Positions 34,101-45,711 of a stretch of 64,000 nucleotides of DNA are shown here, one piece after another (positions within the stretch are counted from its first letter, which is position 1; each line of letters begins with the position of its first letter). Source of the stretch: Arbacia lixula (taxonomy: Eukaryota > Echinodermata > Echinoidea > Arbacioida > Arbaciidae); NCBI GenBank assembly GCA_963669155.1, contig OZ022588.1, positions 3,189,728 to 3,253,727 on the forward strand. Direction: 5' to 3'. The translations under genes were made by a program, and so were the position numbers. The notes under the pieces were generated by a model. The model did no database searches. It was not told where the DNA came from and worked only from the letters and a program-made list of their open reading frames with translations.

Positions 34101-37100
34101 CTCCTTCGGCACTAGACAAATGCTAGCTGCTCTATGGGATTTGTGCGCACTCTGGGTCAAAATGTGATCGAGGCACAGAAAGAGTAAACTCCTTCTGCAC
34201 TAGACAAATGCTAGCTGCTCTATGGGATTTGTGCGCACTCTGGGTCAAAATGTGACCGAGGCACAGATAGAGTTAACTCCTTCTGCAAAAGACAAATGCT
34301 AGCTGCTCTATGGGATTCGGGTGCAGTGTGGGTCAAAATGTGATCGAGGCACAGAAAGAGTAAACTCTTTCGGCACTAGACAAATGCTAGCTGCTCTATG
34401 GGATTTGTGCGCACTCTGGGTCAAATGTGATCGAGGCACAGAAAGAGTAAACTCTTTCGGCACTAAACAAATGCTAGCTGCTCTATGGGAGGCACTCTAG
34501 GAGTTAATACTGACCCTGATCACATGGAGTTGGGCCAGAGTCAGATCCTTGATGGCAATCTTAGCTACCTGCTCCATTGCTCCACCCAGCTTCTGTTGGA
34601 AGAGGGACACAAATGATATCAATTTGAGGTGAAGAAGAAGGCTAGAAGAGCAGATTCGGCAGGCGTTTTTAGAAAAGAAAGCAGCTACTTGATTGTTTTA
34701 ATCGTGTCAAGGGGGCCTGTCCCATTACACAGTCTGGATGACTGATTTGGGAGGGATGTGATAATTACATCATGCACACATCATGTGCACCATCTCCAGC
34801 ACTATGACATCCAGTGCTTTATAATGCACGCACTGTCCCAGGCCCACTAGGATACCTACTCAAATGGGAGAAAACAAACTGTACTTGCACATGTTATTGA
34901 GACGCTCGATTGTGCGCGGCATGGCATGCCATGCAAGCTAGTAAGCGCGCGACCGCATATAACACCTGTAGTATACGGTGCCGGAACGTCATCATGAGAT
35001 CGATAGTGCCCGTATTATGTACGCGCGCAGCAGCTTGTGGTGCATGCGCTTAGTGATCAAGATCATGTGGCAATATATTCGCATGTTGTTAAATTCGTGA
35101 CCCTTCAGCGATTCGCAAATAATAGCTTGTACAGTATTCTATCTGTCTGACATCAACTCTGGCTACTGGCACAGGTTAGGATTATCCTGTTGCCGATAGT
35201 TAGATTTCCGGGCTTCATGAACCCTGGCAGGGATCCCACAGAAATTTGAAAACAGAATTCCATGACTTTTCCATGACTACATTGCTGCTTTCCATGCTTC
35301 CTTTCTGGCACGGTTTCCAAAATCAGACACGTTATGATGGCCTCCACCTCCCCTCACAGCCATCCGTTCCACTCACTATCTTACTCATGACATGTACATC
35401 TATCATCATTAGTATATGGGCTGTTTCTGACCAGGGTACCATTTTTGTTTCACCAACACCCAAAATTCAAAATTACCTTGAACACAAACTCATGTAATTT
35501 TCTTGAGCTGCCAGCAATTCCATGACTTTTCCATGACCAACATCCCCTTTCCATGACTTTAAACAAATTTTCCAAATTTTCTGACATTTCCCTGACTTTC
35601 CATGTCCAGGATTTTCCAGGATTTTCCATGACTGTGGGAACCCTGTTAGATTTCTGGGCTTCGCGAACCCTTCTCCAGTAAGGATGTCAACATTTGCCAC
35701 GGAACTGCAGTAACCAAAGGGGTGTGGCTTAATTGTGCCTCATAAGGAATTTTGTAAGTAAATACAGTCCATTTGTCAAGATTCCTTACCTCTTTCACAC
35801 ACAGTGAGAAGTCAAAGTCATGATACAAGACGGGATAGCCATCTTTGGTGACATGGACGTCAAACTCCACAAAGTCAGCCCCCTGCACAGGTGTCAAAAT
35901 TGCAAGAAAACAAAAAGCAAACAAATGTCAGATTCCACATAAAAAAAGGAACAGCCTCAGATGTCATAATTAGCGATGAAAGCAAAATTCATCTCAATGT
36001 ATAACTCATCATGAATGTGTACAGCTGAGAAATTGGAGATTCTTATACTGGACCAGGTACACAATTAAACATGCAGAGAAAATAAATAAAGACCATTACC
36101 ATCAAGCAAACTTAATAAATCATATTCCTTAGCACCTACATGTATAGCAATAGATTTTGCCACTTAGAATGCAGAATATAGAATGAAATGTGGTTGTTAT
36201 TCATATTTTACATGCAAGAAAACACAAGGAATCTTTATCTTTTCACCTTTTTTACCATTTCCCTTCTACACACCATAATTGGATCAACTATACCTAAAGA
36301 GTAAAACCACGTGGTGCTTCCAACAATTTTACAATTTTCTAAATAATACTGAGGAGGAATTTTGATCAGGTCTGTGATATGTACTCCAAACCAAAAATAG
36401 AAATCATCAGCACTCTTGGTACCAAGTACTGAAAACTGTATTGATACTACACATCTTCATGTTAACGATACTGAGAGAGCGAACTACGATGACTCACATG
36501 ATCAGCTGCTTCCTTCAATGACAAGATTGTGTTTTCTGGAACCGACACAAGTTTCTCCTCCGACGGTCTGCAAATAACAACAACAATAAATTCCTTGATA
36601 GAAATATTTCTATCACTCTATCATCAAATGTTAGAATTACTTTCAACCAGGTAAATATTTGCTGGCTTATGTGAATTTGTTTTAAAATGAAGCATAGTTT
36701 TTCACTTTTCCTGAAAAGCTTTGTGACGCTATGGATGATACTTGCCGAGTTTCATAACTTTTGCAAATGGGCTACCTGTTCTTTACACATTGAGAGAATG
36801 GGTTAAAAAAGATATTTTGATGAGATGAGAAATGGTGAATTGTGGGTAAAGAGCCCCTTGATTTACATTTTGATGAGCGAGTGATCCTTGAGCGACCTGC
36901 CCATCCCCCGATGTCCAATGTTGAGGGTCTCCGCCCGTCTCTTCCAGTGCGTGGCGTACGTGACCTCAAAGCTGTGGACGTCGGGGTCATCCAGGGACTC
37001 GATCACAGCATAGGACACTGAAGCAAGCACAGTCAAGTCAAGAAAGACAAGAGGATGAACTAAATGTGCATTACATTCACATAGGCCCATGCTCTTTAAA

Positions 37101-40100
37101 CTCTTCTTTTGAATGCCAAGTACAAAACACTGGTCACAACTACTTACACATAAATTACTATTTTACATCACTATTTGTTTGTATTGTTTACAGATCTTTG
37201 GGGTGTACATTTATTATTAATTACCAGTCATTTCATATTTATTTATCTGGGACCTATCACAGATTTGTAAAATGAATGAATACATGTATACTGTTTGGGG
37301 CAAATCCTCAGAATTAAAAGAAAATCATACAAAAAACTGCATTCTGCATTCTGCATTCAAAGTTACTGATACTGAATGGGCTATGGAAATTCCATGACAT
37401 CACAGGAATTACAACTGAATTTCCCATTTTGCAGAGATTTCTGGCTTACACCTTGGATTCATCAACATACCCCCCATGTGCCCTGATCACTGCTTTACAG
37501 ATTCTTAGCATGCGAGCTACAAGTGTTTTGAAATAGCCCATTCTGTATCAATAAATTTGAATACAGCATGCAGTGTTTTGTATGATTTTCTTTTAATTCT
37601 AAGGGTGGTCCCAAACTTTTGGCCTGTACTGTATGAATGTCCACAATAATCACACTTTGCTCACCTGGGACACTGCCAAGCGATGAGCCATCTTTGCTGA
37701 AGAAGTAGATCGGGCAACTGCCCACACTGTTTGTCAGCGTGTTGCTGACAAGTCCACCTTCACCAATGATGCTGACCTCTCCCTTTAACTTCTTGGATGG
37801 ACTGCACTCAGCTGACTGGCATCTGGAGCTCACAACCTGGATGATGAATTTCTGAGAGTGACACAGAGAGAACAATTAACAGGCAATGACCAATACTATC
37901 TACCAAATCACAAACATCACAAGCAGTGACCATTGTAAACATGGCGATTATTAGGACATAAGTTTTTCTTTGGAGCAAAATGTATCAACTGTTGTAGAGA
38001 AGAGAGAATGCATCGGAAATACAAAAATGAGGGGGGGGGGGAGTTAAAGGTGAAGGGCATACGTAGGAGAAAATAAACTAAGCATCGGGAGGTGTGCGAT
38101 ATGCGTCGATTTGGCTGCGCTTTAGCCTGCGCTTTAGCCTGCGCTTGAATGTATAGATGGTTACGGATGACTGCAGTTCACTGCTTAGTGAGTTCCACAG
38201 TTGCGGTCCTTGATATAAAAATGTTCTGTGGGGACATAATGTCAAGAAAGTATATTGACATAAAGAAAGTATATTGAATTAGTGATAATTACGAAGTTGG
38301 AAGTGATATTTATCTACAAGGTACATGATATAATATAGACACACAAAAGGGTGTGATTCCATATGATTTGCGTGTATGGTTTATCTGGTCCGTATAAATA
38401 ATTTGTATTTAATCATATGATTTTGTTATTGAAATGTAGGATTAATGAAATTTTCAGAAGTTTTTCCCGTTTACGGTGTTTAATCCAGTACAGATTGTCA
38501 TGAATGTCTACTGGTATACCATGTATATCCAGAGTTTTCAGTAACTGATTAACTCTTTGTACGTTTCGTTCGCATCAATGCACAACCGTGGACACGTTTC
38601 GTTTGCAATTTTGCACAGAACACACGTAGGTGAATGGAAATGGAAATATGTGCGTACTGCGAACCGTACCACTGTTCAGTACTATTGCTCGCGATCGTCA
38701 CTGTAACAGGCTTTCCGCTCGTTCGCGTTGCAGCATAGGATTACATAGAAGATTTCGGAGAATTTTGATCATTTTGTTTCGGTATTTTTCCATCTTGTAC
38801 AGTGCAGTACAGAAGAAAATCACACAAGTTCCTTGTTATTGTACTGTGATTATGTGGGTGCGTGTACATGTACATGTACGCATATTGTAGGCGATCTCTT
38901 TGTATTACAACACAAAGAGCTCCTAGAGTCCTAACCAAGCCAAATTCTTGGCCATACAGGCTTTTCTATGCACATCCTGTATCGAACTTTCTTCTTTTCA
39001 ACACTTATTGATTTTGATATCAATAGAAAGGTCACGGTCTTAGTGGATGCGTTTACATGTCCGCATTGGAGGCGATCTCTTTGTATTACAACACAAAAAG
39101 CTCCTAGAGTCCTAATCAAGCCAAATTCTTGGCCATACAGGCTTTTCTATGCACTTCCTGCATCGAACTTTCTTCTTTTCAAAACTTATTGATTTTGATA
39201 TCAATAGAAAGGTCATGGTCTTAGCAAAATAACTGTAATAATTTCCCTGCAATTTACAGCAAATGAAGAGTCCGACATATCATTTACATTAGCACAACTG
39301 AACACATTGACATTTTTTTTTACAGTAGCTCCTCAACTGCTAGACAAAATACATATGAGTGGAAAGCCCATGCAATTCTCTATATTTTATGTATACACTA
39401 TTTTTCCTCACGACAATCTAATAAAAAGTTATAGCCCTTGAAAGCTATTACTCCGACAAGAGTTCATTGGAATATGCGCACACTCAAATTAATGCAACGC
39501 ACAGGGGGTTCACAGGTGAACGCACAAAGAGTTAAAATAATGTTAAGTTTAATTGATTTGTCCTAGTCGTTTTGTTGTGTTAATTGTCCACAAGTTCTTC
39601 CTCTTTTTATTTTACTGTCGGCTCTAAACCGGGCCGTGACAAGATACATCCCCTTTGTTACTTGCTTCCTTTTGACAAAGAAGAGCAGTTTTGACTTACC
39701 ACTTCCTGGTTTGCCTGTAGCCCTTGAGTAGTGAATGTGATGACGTCAGAGCCGGGTCGCATCGCCTCACCTCCTTCTGCCTGGAGGCGGGGATGCAAGT
39801 CTGCCTCTTCCAAATTCTGCGGGAATGCAAATCACAGAGACAGTCATTACTTTCCACTTCAAAAAAAGGATAAAGGGCGATTTACTGTTAACACCATATA
39901 TCAATTTTTCGCAAATCGGGACTTCTCGACAATTTCGCGAGTGGTTAAATTTGTGATCATGGAGTACTAGTGCTAGTAGCACATGTGCGTGTGCAGGTTG
40001 TATTTATATATTTCCGTGTATTATTGAATTTGCGAATAGCACCACTCACTCACAAAATTCGCGAAAAATAAAAACCCTGTGATATTTATGGAGTATACAT

Positions 40101-43100
40101 TAGCCCCTGAAAACAAAAATGAACCCCCGTAACTACCAATAGAGCCCCTGTCAAGAGAAAAACATCCATGTAGGTCATAATGCAAAACATACTGCAGGGT
40201 AGATGTTTCATGCATAAGGCTTAAAAAGTAGCTCCCACAAATATGTTTATAGATTCCCACTGTTATTTTATTAATCGCATCGTGGCACACAAAACAACTT
40301 GCCATGACTGGGCGCCGTTTGGCCAATATGTGCGTAAGTTAGGCACAACTTTACGTACACGACTGGTGACCCGTTCTTGTGCTACATGAGAAACCCCAAT
40401 TTGTTTGTGTGTTAACATAGTGGGAGAGATATTCCTACATTCCTGATCAAATTTGACAAATTATAAGCTTTGCATTCAGATGCTTGTTAACAACAAGAAT
40501 TTTATCCTACAAAGATCAGATTTCAACTTTTGCTGATGGGAATCAAAATCATTGAGAATCTGATTTGGCACCCAAGAATAGGTCACCAGTCATGCGTAAA
40601 ATTCCTGCGTAACTTACAAACATCTTGGTGAAACACCCCCCTTCCCCTCCAAGCTTAATTTTGTATAAAACTAGCATGAAACTGGGCCCCCATCTAATAA
40701 AGAAAGTCAAATCCCCTATCTCTACAAATGACATTAATCGCAAGTCAAGTTGCCATCAATCGCAATTCTTTATAAGACGGGGCTCGACCAAGGTTGTGCT
40801 TACATTGACTAGGACTGGGATCTTGCCAGCTGCATCCGTTAAATTGAGAGCCATCACTCGGAGTCTGCATTCAGCGTCCCCCTTGACCAGCGGAGTGAAG
40901 GGAGTGAGGGCAGAGGTGCCAAACATGAGTCGTATCTCTCTGGTATTGACCAGCCAGCCCCGCTGGACCTTGGACTGACCGCCTGCATCATGCACAGACC
41001 AAGCAGAGAGAACAAAGTCTCTATACATCATTCAAAACACAGTGTCACACTTTGTTATTACAAAATATTTAATTCATTAAGAACAAACCAAATAATTCAG
41101 GTATATTACCCCGAAAATTCAAAATAAACAACTAGAATAATCATAATAGCCGAATCCTTCACAATCATATCCTTTATATCACTTCGTCTATTTACCAACA
41201 CCATTTCACTTATGACATTATATGTTTCTTCCATTTCTTCCATCCTTCCCCCTCTCTATCTCCCACCACTTCCCTCTCTTTCTTCTATCTACAATTTACA
41301 AAACATAAAGATCTGCTTCTCCCTCTGTGCTTCTGTATTTGCGACTTACCATAGTTTCCAAATGTCTCTGTTTCTGTGGAAAATGGTTGATCTGAGCAGA
41401 AGGAAAAAGGAAAAATTACAGTTGAGTAAAAACCATAAAGTGTTGATACTGCAGATTATGATTTCAGAAGAGCCAAGATTGATATATGGAAATGAAAATG
41501 TATACTTGGGGAAGGTAAGACTTATTTGTATGCCATAGCTATGACTGGCGTATCATCATCTATTTTTACTATGTACCCCCCTTGAACTAAACCTTGAACT
41601 AAACCTGTACTTTTTAAATACAGAGTGATCTACATTTGTGAGGAATGCTATGAGAAGGTGATGCTACACAGAGTATGACTGTGTCAACTGGAGCGCAGAG
41701 TGCCACTGGAAATGTTTTCTAAATCCCCATCAAAGGTGACTATGCTCCATTTAATCATTAAATCTTTTAAAAGCCACTCTTACAAATCCCATAGAGCAGC
41801 ATTTTGTCTGGCACACAAAGGGTTAAAAGAACGAGAGGACATGCAGTCTTATGACATTGAGTCTGCATAAGATTTCTTTTCTTTAAAGGGTCCCTGCAAT
41901 CAAAATACATGTTGACTTATGTTGATGCAACTTAATATGTATATCACAAAATCAGTAACGGCTCAATGGAAATATGTGTCCTATATTTTAAAATAATTTG
42001 TCTGTATTTCTTCTCAGCACTGATAAGCCCCGCCTCCAAAAATATCCTCCAACTCAAGATTCTTGTTGTGACATCATCACAGGTATAAATTAGCAAGATA
42101 ATAGACATAATTTATGCACAAACTTAACATAGCAATGACTACCTGCAAGTGCTTATAATGTCATCACATGTTTATACAATGCATTTTTCTCCCTTGGCAT
42201 AGCTAGCACATTTCTGACATAAGTAAATGATTATTCCCACATGAAAGGTTGTCAGGTTGTATTGTGTGAAGACATGTAATGCTCTTGTGGGCAGGTGGGG
42301 GTAGTCATTGCAATGTGTAATTTGTGCATAATTCTATTATCCTGCTAATTTTTACCTTTGATGACGTCACAACAAGAATCTTGAGTTGGAGGATATTTTT
42401 GGAGGCGGGGCTTATCAGTGCTGAGAAAAATATAGAAAAAATTATTTTAAAATATAGGACACATAATTCCATTGAACAGTTAGTGATTTTGTTAAATACA
42501 TATTTAGTTGCATCAACAGACGTCAACATACATTTTGATTACAGGGGACCTTTAAAGGGAATATACTGTGATTTAATAACCAAATAACAGTTGACATAGT
42601 CATACACTGTGTAACATCTCCTTCTCATAGCATTCCTCATCACAAATGTAGATCACTCTGTATCTAAGAAGTACAGGTTTAGTTCAAGGATTTGTGATTT
42701 AATCACTTATTACTCCAAATGTGGGTCACTTGAGGGCAAATAACTTTCAGGAAGTTTCTGATATGGACAATACATGAATTTAAGACCATTGGCAAGAAGA
42801 TTGCTCATGATCACCCTTTAGAAGGCTTTTTGTCTTCCCAGTACAGCATATTCCCTTTAACCCTCTCAATACCAACCAATCATAATCCCCACATCAAGTA
42901 CAACACCATTTATAGCTTATGAGACATGGACATGTTTTCTATAGAGAGTGGCCTGCCTGACTACTACTCCCTATCAAAGGTGACAATACACTCCCTTTGA
43001 TCATTTACCGTATTTTTCGGTGTATAAGACGCATGTTGCTTCCCTTGGAAAAGCTGGCGCCAGCTTGTGGCCAGAGCTGATGACAGAATCAATGGCAGTC

Positions 43101-45679
43101 TCCATCAAACGGAGTTTTTCAGTTTAAGCCTTTTGATCAGCAGTTTCTTTGAGTTGTCTAGCGGACAAATACTACTCCTGGGGCTTTTTTAGTTCTGGTT
43201 AAGTATGCTGGTGATGTGATTGAGATCATATTACTGGTACATCAATTGTGTCAGGCTATCAAAGCCATCTATTTTGTTGTTGACTGTATATGGTCCCATA
43301 CATGTGTATATGTGTTGAAACTTTATACGGACCCAATTTTGGGGTTTTTTTCAAATTGCGTGCTCAAAGTCGGGGTGCGTCTTACACGCCGTTGCAACTT
43401 GTACGCCGAAATTTATGGTAACCGATAACGCAAACCTTGTGGATTATTTCACCATCAATACACACAAATCCCATACAGCAGAATTTTGTCTGGCACCCAA
43501 AGGGTTAAAAGAACAAGAGGACATGGAGTCTTATGACAATAAGTCTTCATAAGATCTTTTTTCATCAACCCTTTTGTGCCACATACAATGCTGCTCTATG
43601 GGATATGTGTTTATCATTGTGCCAGAATGTATCAATGACGCATAAACGGTTAAACCATTCAGTATCAACCAATCAGTTCCATGTTACAACACCGTTTACA
43701 GCTTATGGGACTTAGCAGGTTAACAGACAGACCTGAGATGTGGACTTGTCGTGGAGAAAGGCCTGCCTCCCACTTATGCACCACTAGCTGGCCAGCCGAG
43801 AGAAAGCTGCACACAGCATAGCGATAGCAGACGGTACAGTCTGCTGGGGCATCAAATGGGTAACTCCAACTAAGTCAGTCCGCATGCATAAAGAGTGAGA
43901 GGGAGAAAATGTTCCAATAAAAGATCCACAACCAGTGCATCTCGTGAATACATGGGACTCAGGGTAATTTCACCCTCGTAATATAAGAAAAACGACTCCC
44001 ATGAATAGCCCCTGTGGAATATTACACAACATAACACAAAACATAGTTCAGGGTATTATGTTTCATGATTAATCTTTTTTTTCTTCTGGGCATTATTGCT
44101 TTATATGGATCTGACATTTCAGCCTGTTCGTTGCAACCAATAGGTGGGGCAACGTATTGAGTGTCCACCAAACTGAACTAACCTTGAACCGGATTCTTTG
44201 ATCAGGGGTTTGACAGCCCTGGCAGCCCAGGCACCCAGGGCTGGAATGCTTCCTGTGACACACACCACCTCATCGTCACTCGCTGTCTCGTAACTGACCT
44301 GCAGCGTGACCAGGGGCATCGTGTCTGGCAGTGTGATGGGGCAGCTCGACAGTCAAATTCGTCAGCATGCAAGATAAAGATGTGTGATTGACATAAACAC
44401 AACAAAAAAGTAAGTTTCCCCCTAAGCAAAATAGCATAACTTTTTATCAAAGACATTTTGAGCAAAATAACTAGGCAGGATTGTTCCTTCACTTATGCCC
44501 CTTTTATAGTGAGAGTTACCACCAGATCAGGTCCGGACCTGATCCGGGGTAACTCTCACTATAAAAGGTCAAAAAATATTTAGCCCGAGTTTGAGTTAAT
44601 CCTAGCTGAGAGGAGGGTCAGGTCCGCATCAGGTCTGGATCAGACCGTTCACCATATATTGCGAGAGAAAAACGATTAGCACTAGCCAATTGTCCGCAAT
44701 GAGCAACATAGCAAATTTACACTCTCTCTCTATCTCTCCCGCCTGCCCCTCTTTCATCTCGGTTTCCGGTCTCTTGAGCTGGAAATGCTTTTAAAAGATG
44801 CTTCTCAAGCTTTAATTGTAAAACTTCAGCTGATGCACCCACAAAAAGTAAAGAACACTAAAATTCGGAGCTTTAGTTACGGCTGCCTGTGAAGCAAAGA
44901 ATATAAAGTTCATTCGGAATAGTCTCTCAATATTCTCTTAAGAATATATAAAGTTCATTCGGCATCGTCTCTTAATGAAAACAAAAACAGAACGAGGCCC
45001 TTGACTTTTCGCGCGCTTAATGCGTCATGTCACATGATACTTTACTTACTTTACTTTACTTTAATCCAACAATGATTGTAGGACTTCGCCTGTTCATCGA
45101 TCGTAGATTAAAACAGTTTCCTTGACTTATCACATTAACATGTATGTGGGTTAGAACAGTGTGTAAAATACATACAGCCTATACAGGCTCATAAAGGAGA
45201 TCATGATTATTAATCCAATTATTTGTCAAGCCTATTTTTGAAGGAGTTCACAGAAGTTGCTGATACAACACAATCAGGAAGACTATTCCACAAATCAACA
45301 ACTCTGTTACTGAAGAAATACTTCCTCATGTCAAGACGAGAGTACTGCTTATCTAGTTTCAATTTGTGACCTCTAGACGTTCTGTGTGCCAGGTGAAAAA
45401 GATTGTGTTCAGTGTTGTACACTCCGGTCAAGTACTTAAAAACATCTATCATATCACCCCTCCTACGCCTATGAGCAAGAGTTGGCAGTTTGAGCTTTGT
45501 GAGGCGCTCACGATAAGTCAAATTTCTAAACCCCGGAATAATTTTAGTTGCACGCCTCTGTACACTCTCCAACTTCCTCGGCTCTCCTATTCTATAGCAT
45601 GGCTGTCGCCAGGGCGGTGCGGAGGGTGCGAACGCACCCCCTTCAGAACAAAAAAAAAAAGAATTAAAAAATAAATAAA

Positions 45680-45711
<32 letters not shown>

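Noticed and set aside
33976-34505. CRISPR-like regular array
   Set aside because: The whole 88-bp unit repeats with no unique spacers, in an animal intron; it is a tandem repeat.
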